In this document: positions 9,501-17,240 of the stretch, one piece after another
How the letters are laid out: every line of letters starts with the position of its first letter
Position numbering within the stretch: the stretch's first letter is position 1
DNA from: Corynebacterium humireducens NBRC 106098 = DSM 45392
Lineage (GTDB): Bacteria; Actinomycetota; Actinomycetes; Mycobacteriales; Mycobacteriaceae
NCBI RefSeq assembly: GCF_000819445.1
Contig: NZ_CP005286.1
Span: 1,860,001-1,924,000 of the forward strand
DNA: 64,000 bases
Direction of reading: 5' to 3'
Program-made: the position numbers and the translations under genes
Notes under the pieces: model-generated
The model's input: the letters and a program-made list of their open reading frames with translations, nothing else
Database searches by the model: none
Told to the model about the DNA's origin: nothing

Positions 9501-10529
9501 CACCTGACCCGGATCGACGACAACAGCTTCATCGCCGACCACGCGCTCCTCTCTGCACCCCGCTACCGGGACGGCTGGGTGCACGTGGGCACCACCACCG
9601 TCGGTGAAGGCAGCTTCGTCGGCAACTCGGGCATCGTCGGCCCTGACCGCGATCTGCCCCCGGACTCCCTGGTGGCCGTCCTCTCCTCCGCGCCCTACCG
9701 TCCGGAGCAGGGCACCTCCTGGCTCGGCCGACGCCCCGTGGAGATCCCGCGGAAGAAGGTCGAGTCCGACGCGTCGAGCACCTTCGCGCCGCTGCGCAGA
9801 CTGAAGATCGGCCGTGCGCTGGTCGAGTCGCTGCGGCTGGTTCCCGCGATCCTCACCGCCTGGCTCGACCTCGCGGTCGTCTTCATCGGCACCGTCATCT
9901 TCATGCACTGGTTCTACCTGGGGCAGGCCGCCAGGGGACTGTTCATCCTCATCCTCATCTCCGGGCCCCTCGTCCTGGCCGCCGGAATCATCGCCTCGTT
10001 GATTCCTGTGATCATCAAATGGCTGGTGGTCGGTGTGTTCCGGGCGGGTGACCGTACCCTGTTCAGCACCTTCGTGTGGCGCAGTGAACTCGCGGACAAC
10101 TTCGTCGAGCCCCTCGCAATCCCCAGCCTGGTCCGCATGAGCCTCGGATCCCCGATGTTCAACATGTGGGCGCGCCTGATGGGCACCCGCATCGGCCGGG
10201 ACGTCTGGTGTGAGACCTGGTGGCTCCCAGAGTTCGACCTCATCACCCTGGAGGACCGGTGCAGCGTCAACCGAGGCACCGTGCTCCAGACCCACCTCTT
10301 CCACGACCGGGTGATGTCCATCGAGCCCGTGGTCCTCCGGCGTGGAGCGAGCCTGGGCCCCAACAGCTTCCTCCTGCCGGGAGCGAGCATCGGCGAGCGG
10401 TCCACCATCGGGCCCGGCTCACTGGTCCTCCGGCAGGATTCCATCCCCTCCGACTCCCTGTGGGAGGGAAACCCGGTGCAACGTGTCACCGCACCGGCCG
10501 CACAGATCAAGGAGGTCAGGGTGTCATGA
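6528..10529 (+). CDS. Pls/PosA-family nonribosomal poly-amino-acid synthetase
   Basis: A 1333-aa membrane NRPS-like enzyme of the epsilon-poly-lysine synthetase type, which joins one amino acid into a homopolymer. Order: adenylation domain (about 30-510; FTSGTTGKPKGV, NTYGPTEATV, YRTGDLV, KTSGKVDRKALP), carrier domain with phosphopantetheine serine S555 in DMGGSS, then about six membrane segments around three soluble left-handed beta-helix-like domains (about 745-830, 980-1055, 1215-1320). There is no condensation or thioesterase domain, as expected for this family. The start is uncertain: GTG 6528 is the longest; the domain begins near residue 40. It overlaps the acyltransferase gene by ATGA. 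Upstream 6301-6527 is A+T-richer and should hold the promoter. Confidence 0.88.
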   Translation: MGHVSFNPAPPASPGPRGPGSDDHPDLAIYGVMPASPPRTLVDILRATMAAHPEVVAIEAAGKAITYGELEHVLDAEAGRLADIGVTRGSRVGIRVPSGTTDLYVAILATIWAGAAYVPVDWNDPDSRATTVWEEAAVDAVYGRDLSLTVMREDPPTRVTPASPTLDDDAWIIFTSGTTGKPKGVAIKHRSAGAWVDAESRMFLLDAPLGPRDRVMAGLSVAFDASCEEMWLAWRFGATLVAADRETVRAGDILGDWIIEQDITVVSTVPTLAAFWPSEAFDKVRLLIFGGEACPLELVERLVGDGREIWNTYGPTEATVIVSGQMMTPEPPVRIGRPIPGWELVVVGEDEKPVRWGETGELVVGGVGLGRYLDKEKDDEVYAPLPALGWERAYRTGDLVQAEQDGLIFRGRADDQIKFAGRRLELGELDNHLTALPDVRVGATALHKTPAGSDVLVGYLVPEPGMTIDLAGARTQLATTLPGGIVPTLCVLEEMPTKTSGKVDRKALPWPLPRANDDTPDLPAELTWLAERWMDQLGPVPLAPDSDFFDMGGSSVAIAKLATALRQDYPGANIAELYLHRTLESMSGYLDSLESETSVRPMPGPLPWYTGLVQAATVLALYVINGLRYIVGVMLVIWVLSAGFHASWVRTPALLTLAPLIVAWLLFFSNRGKFLVAAAGARVLTWRLRPGSYRRGGMTHLRVWAAERLLIHQRLDAVLGTPQIRTLYRLLGNHVGKRAELHSFPPVTGLLTIGDDVSIEPEVDLNGHWIDGDRFMVGTIDIEDHVRVGTRTVISPDTTISEGAEILPGSHVSGAVGSWTLWGGSPLQPLGEAGQNWPLEDAHTDPGVHRLGGLTNHLLHSAGLFWITVLPLLALLPGIGVLFTQIRGIERYPALFPVLYAWVPLTILLTIGTWLTLVITTVRILSLFIRPGYYPAQSATGWALWFTQTLMERTLTSTYFMYASWVTPIFMRLLGAQVGKGTEISTLVSIPHLTRIDDNSFIADHALLSAPRYRDGWVHVGTTTVGEGSFVGNSGIVGPDRDLPPDSLVAVLSSAPYRPEQGTSWLGRRPVEIPRKKVESDASSTFAPLRRLKIGRALVESLRLVPAILTAWLDLAVVFIGTVIFMHWFYLGQAARGLFILILISGPLVLAAGIIASLIPVIIKWLVVGVFRAGDRTLFSTFVWRSELADNFVEPLAIPSLVRMSLGSPMFNMWARLMGTRIGRDVWCETWWLPEFDLITLEDRCSVNRGTVLQTHLFHDRVMSIEPVVLRRGASLGPNSFLLPGASIGERSTIGPGSLVLRQDSIPSDSLWEGNPVQRVTAPAAQIKEVRVS

Positions 10530-11843
10530 CCCTGGACTACCCCACTCCCCGCACCACCTTCGAGGGGGATCTACCCCCCGGAGTCCGTCCCCACCCGGGC
10601 CCCCGTCCCGAACGCAGCGTGTGGATCGGCGGTGCGCAGACCGACCCGGACGTCGGAAAGAAGCCCCGCATCACCGGTGTCGACGTCGCCCGCGGACTGG
10701 CCCTCATCGGCATGATCGCGACACATGTCCTGCCCTCCTACCACCAGGTCACCGGAGAGCCGACCCTGCAGTGGTCACTCTTCTCCGGCAACGCATCTGC
10801 ACTGTTCGCCCTGCTCGCAGGCTTCTCCCTGACGTTGATGACGGGCGGGACCAACCCGCACACCGGCCGCCGCTGGGTACGCAGCGCCGTCGCGCTCCTG
10901 GTCCGCGCTCTCCTGCTGTTCCTCGTTTTCGGACTCGCGGTGAACCTGCTCGACATGCGGGTATACAACATCCTCCCCTACTACGCCCTGCTGTTCCTGC
11001 TGGCGATCCCGTTCACCCTGCTCCGCCCGCTGCAGCTCCTGGTGGTGTCGATCCTGTTCGGCCTGCTCGGACCGGTGGCGATCCACCTGATCAACAGGAC
11101 CGCCAGCTTCAACGTCGTCGCCAACCCCACACCCACGGATCTGCTCAATGATCCGTGGAGCGTGGTCCTCAGCCTCTTCTCGGGCGGAGCCTTCCCGGTG
11201 TTCACCTGGATGACCTTCATCTGCCTCGGCCTCATGCTGGGGAGGATGGGGGTGGACCGGCTGTCCGTCCAGATACAGATCCTGGCGTCCGGAGCCGTGC
11301 TCATGGTGGCCTCCGGTGGCCTGTCGAACATTCTCCTCAACTCGGGCGGCGGTTGGCAGCGGATCATCGACGCCAACCCGGGCATGACATCGACCGACGC
11401 TTTCGAGATCGCCATCTACGGCACCACTGAAAGCAGCCTCCAGCTCGTCCCCACGACGTGGTGGTGGCTGGCGGTCGACGGCCCGCACACGAACACCCCG
11501 CTCTCTGTCGGGTACAGCGCCGGTGTCGCCCTGCTCATCCTCGGCGGCGCACTCCTGGTCAGCCGGGTCTGGTCCGAAGCCCTCACCCCCCCTCATGGCG
11601 GCGGGCAGCATGACCCTGACGATGTACACCGCCCACCTGGTCTTCATGGCCTACATCGACACCACCCGGCTGCCCATCCTGTGGTTCGTCCTCCAGATCG
11701 GTGTCGCCCTGGTGTTCGCCACGGTGTGGCGGATGAGTGTGGGACGGGGACCCTTCGAGGGGGTTGTCGCGCGGATCTCGAAGTGGACCGCCGGAGCACT
11801 GGTCCATGAATCGGCAGCCGGCAGGCACCATCTCGGGTCCTGA
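10526..11843 (+). pseudogene. DUF1624/DUF418-like membrane acyltransferase, frameshifted
   Basis: About 440 aa when the frame is repaired. The first frame (ATG 10526) has the family signature VDVARGLALIGMIATHV near residue 50 and about eight membrane segments. After a C7 run at 11586-11592 the reading continues in another frame with the family C-terminus (LMAAGSMTLTMYTAHLVF, then WRMSVGRGPFEGVV) to the TGA at 11843. Six Cs instead of seven would restore one ORF. Such proteins resemble heparan-alpha-glucosaminide acetyltransferase/YeiB proteins and may acylate exported glycans or polymers. The ATGA overlap with the synthetase suggests a joint role. Assembly error, phase variation or real decay cannot be separated here. 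Confidence 0.75.
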
Positions 11844-11857
11844 ACCTGGGACTGCCG

Positions 11858-11887
11858 AAAAAAGAGACCACAGAACTGCTGTGGTCT
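11858..11887 (-). terminator. rho-independent terminator oriented leftward
   Basis: A perfect 9-bp stem (AGACCACAG at 11865-11873 with CTGTGGTCT at 11879-11887) whose minus-strand reading is followed by C and six Ts (11863-11858). On the plus strand no T tract follows. The genes on both sides run rightward, so the orientation is unexpected. Confidence 0.7.
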
Positions 11888-11912
11888 GACCGATGGGTAT
11901 AAGGTGTGATGG

Positions 11913-13277
11913 GTGACTCATCCGATACTGACCCCACACCCCCGCGAGCAGGTGACCCGCAAGGCGCTCATCGTCTGGGTGACCGCCGTGATGGTGTACG
12001 TCGTCGCCATCACGGGGCGCACCTCCTTCGGTGTCGCCTCCGTGGACGCGATCGACCGGTTCGGTGTCGACGCCTCCCGCATCGCCGTCTTCACCGCCGT
12101 CCAGATCGGCGTCTACGCCTTCGCGCAGATCCCCGTCGGCATGCTCATCGACCGCTTCGGCCCCCGCCGACTGCTGGTCGCCGGCGCCCTCGTCATGGCC
12201 ATCGGACAGGTGCTCCTCGGATTCACCAGCTCCTACTGGGTGACCATCGGCGCCCGCGTGCTCATCGGCGCCGGTGACGCGACCGCCTTCCTGTCGGTCA
12301 TGCGCATCCTGCCCTACTGGTTCCCGCTGAAGAAGACGCCGCTGTTCACCCAGATGACCGCGGCCATCGGCCAGACCGGACAGTTCCTCTCCGCCGTCCC
12401 CTTCCTCGCACTTCTCCACGGCCCCGGCTGGACCACCGCCTTCCTCTCCCTCGGCGCCACCGGAGTCCTCATCGCCATCGCCGCAGGCGTCGCGGTGGCG
12501 GACTCCCCGGAGACCTGGGCGGCGTCGAAAAGCACGGTCGACCCGGATGAGGTCCGGGAGAAGCAGGCCCCACCGTCGAAGATCCCGATCGGCACCCTGC
12601 TGCTCACCGTGGCGAAGGAACCACTGTGCTGGCAGGGATTCTTCAACCACTACTCCGCCATGCTCATCCAGATCGTGTTCACGCTGCTGTGGAGCGCACC
12701 GATCATCACCCTCGGCATGGGACTCGACCCCGCGGCCATCGGCGTCATCCTCACGGTGAACGTGATCGCGTCGATGTTCGCCGGCCCGATCCTCGGACCG
12801 ATCTCCGCCCGCCTGGGCCGCAACCGCGTCCTCGCGTCGATCACGTTCTCGGGCTTCATCGGCCTGGCGTGGATCATCTTCTTCCTGCCGGAGGAACCGC
12901 GCGGCATCACGGCGATCATCATCGTCAACATCATCATGGCGCTGTTCACCCCGTCATCGAACTTCGGTTTCGACGACATCCGTGAGGACCTCGACCGCCG
13001 CATCGTCGCCACCGCCACCGGCATGTCCAACATGGGAGGCTTCTTCGCCGGCATGATCGCCGCCCAGCTGGTCGGTGTCCTCCTCGACCACTCCTCGCAG
13101 GGCGCGGCCTACACGTGGGCCGACTTCCGCTTCGCGTGGTGGGCCGTCATCGTCACCTGGGCGATCGGCATGACCGGGCTGATCACGTTCCGGATCATCG
13201 TCGCCCGTCGACGCCGCGAGCAGGCGGAGGGTGGCCGCGGATCCGTCCGCATCGTGGACAGTTCCGACGGCGAATAG
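11913..13277 (+). CDS. MFS transporter
   Basis: A 454-aa major facilitator protein with 12 predicted membrane segments. The loop 2-3 signature is PVGMLIDRFGPRRLL near residue 75; a charged cytoplasmic loop around 190-225 separates the two halves. The second half repeats a weaker signature (GPISARLGRNRVL). The start is taken as GTG 11913, with ATAAGG about ten bases upstream. Substrate unknown. Its place after the synthetase cluster would allow export of a product, but a terminator-like hairpin lies between, so membership is uncertain. Confidence 0.85.
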   Translation: MTHPILTPHPREQVTRKALIVWVTAVMVYVVAITGRTSFGVASVDAIDRFGVDASRIAVFTAVQIGVYAFAQIPVGMLIDRFGPRRLLVAGALVMAIGQVLLGFTSSYWVTIGARVLIGAGDATAFLSVMRILPYWFPLKKTPLFTQMTAAIGQTGQFLSAVPFLALLHGPGWTTAFLSLGATGVLIAIAAGVAVADSPETWAASKSTVDPDEVREKQAPPSKIPIGTLLLTVAKEPLCWQGFFNHYSAMLIQIVFTLLWSAPIITLGMGLDPAAIGVILTVNVIASMFAGPILGPISARLGRNRVLASITFSGFIGLAWIIFFLPEEPRGITAIIIVNIIMALFTPSSNFGFDDIREDLDRRIVATATGMSNMGGFFAGMIAAQLVGVLLDHSSQGAAYTWADFRFAWWAVIVTWAIGMTGLITFRIIVARRRREQAEGGRGSVRIVDSSDGE

Positions 13278-13343
13278 GCCCCTTACCGGCAGAAACTACC
13301 CCCGAAATAGGTGTTTACATCTCATTTTCCGCGGGGAGGAAGC

Positions 13344-13967
13344 ATGATCTTCCCCATGCGTAAGACCATCATCAGCCTCATCGCAGCCACCGCCGTGGCC
13401 TTCGGCTCCATCCAGCCGGCAACCGCCCAGTCCTCCCTCAGCTCGGAGGAGACCACCTCGGCCAGCTCCCTGAGCTCCGCCGACACGTCCTCCGAGGACA
13501 CCGGCGACACCGACGACGCCGAGGGCGACGGACTTTCCGCCGCAGGCTCCCTCGACTCCTCCTCCGAGGGCGACGCCGCCCTCATCATCGGCGTCGTGGC
13601 CGTCACCGGCCTCATCGCGGGTGGCCTCCACTGGGCCGTCCAGCAGCGCATGATCCCGAACCCGCTCCCGGGCATCATCCCGGATCCGGCTCCGGTCCAC
13701 CAGCCTGCACCGGCCCCTGCTCCCGCTCCGGCCCCGCAGCCGGCACCGGCTCCGGCCCCGGCTCCCGCGCCGGCACCTGCCCCGCAGCCCGCTCCCCGTC
13801 CTGCTCCGGCCCCGGCACCGGCACCGGCACCCGTGAACAACGGTGGCGGCGTGTACTACAAGAACTGCGCCGCCGTGCGCGCCGCAGGCAAGGCTCCGCT
13901 CTACCGTGGGCAGCCGGGTTACGCACCGCACCTCGACCGCGACCGCGACGGCATCGCCTGCGAGTAG
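13344..13967 (+). CDS. secreted/anchored protein with Pro-Ala repeat and C-terminal excalibur domain
   Basis: About 207 aa: signal-like N-terminus ending PATAQ, an acidic Ser-rich part, a membrane segment (AALIIGVVAVTGLIAGG), a Pro-Ala-rich spacer of about 50 residues (low complexity at DNA level, 13690-13840), and an excalibur calcium-binding domain (YYKNCAAVRAAGKAPLYRGQ, then DRDRDGIACE). Excalibur is an extracellular EF-hand-like motif held by two cysteines. ATG 13344 follows GGGGAGGA; ATG 13356 is an alternative. It is the first of a small rightward set with the next two genes. Confidence 0.8.
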   Translation: MIFPMRKTIISLIAATAVAFGSIQPATAQSSLSSEETTSASSLSSADTSSEDTGDTDDAEGDGLSAAGSLDSSSEGDAALIIGVVAVTGLIAGGLHWAVQQRMIPNPLPGIIPDPAPVHQPAPAPAPAPAPQPAPAPAPAPAPAPAPQPAPRPAPAPAPAPAPVNNGGGVYYKNCAAVRAAGKAPLYRGQPGYAPHLDRDRDGIACE

Positions 13968-14057
13968 TTGATTTACTCGCAGCGGCGAGTACCCTCATGC
14001 GTGGACAATTTCCCAGTTGTCCACGCATTTTTTGCTTCTCGACGTCAGCGAGGCCCC

Positions 14058-14569
14058 ATGTCCCCCAGGACCACCACCCTCCGTTCCGGGATTGCCGTCC
14101 TCTCCCTCGCGGCGTGCGCGGTGCTTTCCGGCTGTGTCGTCTCGCCCGCGGACAGCAATCCGCAGCAGGCCTCCCTGCCGTTGCCCCCGGCAACGACGAC
14201 GGTCCGGGAGACCGCGACGACCACCGCCACCTCGACGGTGACGGCGGAACCTGTCACCGAGACGATGTACATCATCCCCGACGCGTTCACCGAGACCGTC
14301 ACCGTCACCCCGGAGCCCGTCACAGAGACGATGTATCCGGAGCCCGTCACGGAGACGGTGTATCCGGTGCCGGTCGTCGAGACAGTGGTGGTCACCGAGA
14401 CCGTCGAGGTGTACATCAGCAACAGGCCCAGGCGGCGCCAGCACCGGTGGCCACGTACTATCCGAACTGCGCGGCCGCGCGGGCGGCTGGCGTCGCCCCC
14501 ATCTATGAGGGCCAGCCGGGCTACGGCACCCATCTGGACCGGGACCGCGACGGCATCGCCTGCGAGTGA
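14058..14569 (+). pseudogene. excalibur-domain lipoprotein with apparent frameshift
   Basis: From ATG 14058 the protein has a lipobox (VLSGC) and repeated Thr/Glu/Val/Pro motifs (VTETMY, VTETVYPVPVVETVVV). Near 14420 the reading must move to another frame to reach YYPNCAAARAAGVAPIYEGQ and DRDRDGIACE, ending at TGA 14569. The length is 512 bp, two bases beyond a multiple of three, so the net shift is -1 (or +2). A single missing base around GTGTACATCAGC would explain it. Without the shift the lipoprotein would lack its excalibur domain. Confidence 0.65.
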
Positions 14570-14610
14570 CCCCCTTCCTCCGTGCCCGTCCCCACCGACA
14601 GCGAGGTCCC

Positions 14611-15054
14611 ATGACTCCCCACGCCTCTGCCCCGCCCCGGAAGACTCTCCGGAGGATTCTGGCTTTCGGCACGATCAGCATCGGCCTGCTCCTGTTCTTC
14701 ACCTCCTTCAGCATGGGAGGCTGGCGGGACACCCTCGGGGGAATCCTCATGGGGTCGGCACTCATCCTTCCCGGAGCGTGGTTCCTGTGGGCGGAGAAGA
14801 ACGACCGGGACAGGTTCGCCGCCTATGAGGAGAAGCTCCGGCAGCACGTCTACTACTCCGGTCTCCTGGGACCTGAGGACCAGCCCGTCGTGAGTGGCAT
14901 GGGCACGCCGGAACCTCCGCGGCCGGTGAACCGCCGCTGGGGCCTGATCTACCTGGGGTCCGTCGCGCTCTTCGCCCTGGCCGCGACCGTCCTGCCCCCG
15001 ACCGAGACCACCGCCGGGGAGCACACCACGGTGACCTCGACCCCGACGCCGTGA
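14611..15054 (+). CDS. small membrane protein, unknown function
   Basis: A 147-aa protein with two early hydrophobic helices (about 16-34 and 41-60), a charged cytoplasmic-looking stretch with DRDRFAAYEEK, a third helix around 112-130 and a Thr-rich tail. It lies 41 bp after the second excalibur gene, with a similar leader (AGCGAGGTCCC before ATG against AGCGAGGCCCC before the lipoprotein ATG). I do not recognise the family. Confidence 0.65.
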   Translation: MTPHASAPPRKTLRRILAFGTISIGLLLFFTSFSMGGWRDTLGGILMGSALILPGAWFLWAEKNDRDRFAAYEEKLRQHVYYSGLLGPEDQPVVSGMGTPEPPRPVNRRWGLIYLGSVALFALAATVLPPTETTAGEHTTVTSTPTP

Positions 15055-15064
15055 CCCCGGTCCC

Positions 15065-15769
15065 TCACTCCAGGATGTAGCGGATCGTCCCCTGCGGGTC
15101 CTCCAGGAACTCGCGGGTGGCGATGACCGCCTCCGCCTCCTCGTAGACGGTCTCCTCGAGGCCTTCCTCGGTGATGTCGATGATCGCTGCGTCGGGGATG
15201 GCCAGCATGATCGGTGAGTGGGTGGCGATGATGAACTGTGCGCCCCGCCGCACCGCCTGGTAGATCTCCGCGACCAGTGCCATCTGCCGCACCACGGACA
15301 GGCCGGACTCGGGCTCGTCGAAGATGTAGAGGCCGGCGCCGTCGATCTGCTCCCCGAGGATCGACATGACCGACTCGCCGTGCGACATCTCGTGGCGTGA
15401 CTGCTCGGCGTCGGGAAGCGTGTCGAAGACGGTCACCGTGTCGTAGTGGGTCTCCGCACGCAGGAAGTAGCCGCGCATCGGGATGTCGCGGCCCCGCAGG
15501 GTGAGCCAGCGGGACAGCGGCGAGTGCGTCGGGTGGATCTGCCCGCGGAAGGCCCGGTCACGGAGGGGGCCACCGCCGGGGTCGAAACCGGCGGCGATGG
15601 CGATCGCCTCGATGAGTGTCGATTTTCCGGAACCGTTATCGCCCACGAAGCAGGTGACCGGGGAGGTCAGCCGGAGCGACTCCCGCTGCATCAGGTGACG
15701 CACCACAGGGATCCGGGTGACGTAGGTGTCCTCCTCGATGGGGGCCACTCGCAGAGATCGGATGAACAT
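15065..15769 (-). CDS. ABC/AAA-type ATPase, stand-alone
   Basis: A 234-aa ATPase of the RecF/SMC-like AAA type: Walker A GDNGSGKST (about 43-51), signature-like MSHGES, Walker B LYIFDEPESGLS and a switch histidine in IIATHSPIML. It has no membrane domain and no adjacent permease. Such genes are common housekeeping ATPases of unknown role in actinobacteria. It ends ten bases from the convergent membrane-protein gene. The IS5-family element begins 43 bp upstream of its ATG. Confidence 0.75.
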   Translation of the reverse strand: MFIRSLRVAPIEEDTYVTRIPVVRHLMQRESLRLTSPVTCFVGDNGSGKSTLIEAIAIAAGFDPGGGPLRDRAFRGQIHPTHSPLSRWLTLRGRDIPMRGYFLRAETHYDTVTVFDTLPDAEQSRHEMSHGESVMSILGEQIDGAGLYIFDEPESGLSVVRQMALVAEIYQAVRRGAQFIIATHSPIMLAIPDAAIIDITEEGLEETVYEEAEAVIATREFLEDPQGTIRYILE

Positions 15770-15811
15770 ATCCCCATGCTAGTGGCGGAGATCACCCCGC
15801 CGCCGCGTTTA

Positions 15812-16818
15812 GAGGGTGTTACGAAAGTCGTTTCAGCCAGTAGCGGATATTCGCCAACTGCACCGTGGCCTCGAAATGCACCGCTAACTTGTCGAAACGC
15901 GTGGCACACCCACGATGCTGCTTGATCCGGTTGATACCCCGCTCCACGGCATTACGCCGCTGGTAAGCCACGGCATCGAAGGCAGGGGGTCGGCCACCGG
16001 CCGACCCCCTGCGCCGACGGTTGGCGACCTGGTCCTTCGGCTGGGAGATCGTCGCCTTGATCCCCCGCGCCCGCAACCACGCCCGGTTCGCCCGTGAGGA
16101 ATACGCCTTGTCCGCCAACACCCGCTCGGGTCGTTTCCGCGGCCGACCACGCGTGGCGGACGGCACCCGGATTTTCTCCAGTACCCGCACCATCTGTGGA
16201 CCATCACCGGCTTGACCTGGGGTGATCGCAAAGGACAGCACCCCGCAGTCAGCGTCAATGGCCACATGGATCTTGGTCGACCACCCGCCCCGCGAGCGGC
16301 CGAACCCATGATGATCCGGCTCCCCCGGGTGGCGGAGGGGGCTGTCTTTCCGTGCACCCGCGGCGTGGATATGTCCACGGGTGGTTGTGGAATCCACGCT
16401 GACCTCCCAGGAGAGTTTTCCTTTCTCCTGGGCGTGGGTGAGCAGCCGGGTGTGCACGTTCTCCCATACTCCGTTGGCCCGCAGCCGGGCGAACAGATCG
16501 TGGACCCGCCACCAGGGGCCGTAGCGCTCATGGACATCGCGCCACGGGCAGCCGGTGCGGATGCGAAAGAAGATGCCGTTGACCAGGGACCGTAGGTCCC
16601 AGGTGCGGGGGCGTCCCCGCCGTGACGGGGCCGGTAGCAGTGGGACAAGCAGGTCCCATTCAGCGTCGGTGAGGTCATGGCGTGCTGAGGGCGGTACAGT
16701 AGGCAACGAGGGTTTCCTTGCAAGCGTTGATGATTCGACACCAACAGCGTGCGCGGGGAGACCCTCGTTGCTGTTTATGACACGCCGGTCTCACTCACCG
16801 GATTTTCGTAACACGCTC
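15812..16818. mobile_element. IS5-family insertion sequence, complete
   Basis: A 1007-bp element with 18-bp terminal inverted repeats: left 15812-15829, right the complement of 16801-16818, 16 of 18 positions equal (GAGGGTGTTACGAAAGTC against GAGCGTGTTACGAAAATC). A TA dinucleotide at 15810-15811 and 16819-16820 is the likely target duplication. It holds one transposase gene on the minus strand. The right end supplies the last base of the stop codon of the gene at 16818-17147. Confidence 0.9.
15819..16706 (-). CDS. IS5-family DDE transposase
   Basis: The 295-aa product starts MPTVPPSARHDLTDAEWDLL and shows the IS5/IS427-type layout: N-terminal DUF4096-like segment (RTGCPWRDVHERYGPW), first catalytic D in VSVDSTTTRGH, second D in LADKAYSS and E in RRNAVERGINRIKQHR with the DDE-type R/K spacing. 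It is a single uninterrupted ORF, whereas some IS427-group members need a frameshift. The TAA stop lies inside the left terminal repeat. It appears intact. Confidence 0.93.
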   Translation of the reverse strand: MPTVPPSARHDLTDAEWDLLVPLLPAPSRRGRPRTWDLRSLVNGIFFRIRTGCPWRDVHERYGPWWRVHDLFARLRANGVWENVHTRLLTHAQEKGKLSWEVSVDSTTTRGHIHAAGARKDSPLRHPGEPDHHGFGRSRGGWSTKIHVAIDADCGVLSFAITPGQAGDGPQMVRVLEKIRVPSATRGRPRKRPERVLADKAYSSRANRAWLRARGIKATISQPKDQVANRRRRGSAGGRPPAFDAVAYQRRNAVERGINRIKQHRGCATRFDKLAVHFEATVQLANIRYWLKRLS

Positions 16819-17147
16819 TAGTCGTTGCGACGCGGCGGCTCCTGCCGGCCGGTGAGGATGTCGATGACGCTGCGGATCGCGGCGTCACCGATCTGGGCAC
16901 CCTGACCACCCCAGTTACCGGAACCGAAGGGTCCGCGGGCATGCTCGGGGCGGGGGTGGGTGGTTCGCGTGGTGGCGTCGACGACCTCGTCTCGGTCAGC
17001 GGTGTCGGCGGCGGTGACGATCAGGGTGGTGTCCTCCAGCTCGAGGCGGACGTCGTCGCTGACGCCGGCGGTCCGGGCAGCGTCGACGAGCGCACGCAGG
17101 TCGGCGAAGGTGGCGTCGGAGAGATCGATGGACAGGGACAGTGACAT
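16818..17147 (-). CDS. small hypothetical protein, stop codon formed at IS junction
   Basis: 109 aa. The N-terminus (MSLSLSIDLSDATFADLRAL) and middle look like an alpha/beta fold for about 60 residues; then comes a Gly/Pro-rich stretch (RGPFGSGNWGGQG) and a C-terminal helix (DAAIRSVIDILTGR). No signal peptide is seen. The ATG at 17147 is preceded by GAGGAG-like bases. The stop TAG (16820-16818) uses the first base of the inserted IS, so the original C-terminus may have been the same or longer. Family not recognised. Confidence 0.65.
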   Translation of the reverse strand: MSLSLSIDLSDATFADLRALVDAARTAGVSDDVRLELEDTTLIVTAADTADRDEVVDATTRTTHPRPEHARGPFGSGNWGGQGAQIGDAAIRSVIDILTGRQEPPRRND

Positions 17148-17240
17148 TGTCGGCTCCTCATGTGTCGGGTTGTATGGCCTCAGCGTAAACGCGCGGGCAC
17201 GGGGGTGTCACCACCCCTAGTGGTGACACCTCACCCCGAC

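Noticed and set aside
13690..13840. Repetitive DNA that might be a CRISPR or minisatellite
   Set aside because: It encodes the Pro-Ala spacer of the excalibur protein; no regular repeat-spacer structure exists. No CRISPR array was seen anywhere in the window.
15884..16744. Alternative long frame in the IS5-family element as a second or frameshifted transposase
   Set aside because: The frame at 15819-16706 contains the complete DDE transposase; the other lacks motifs.
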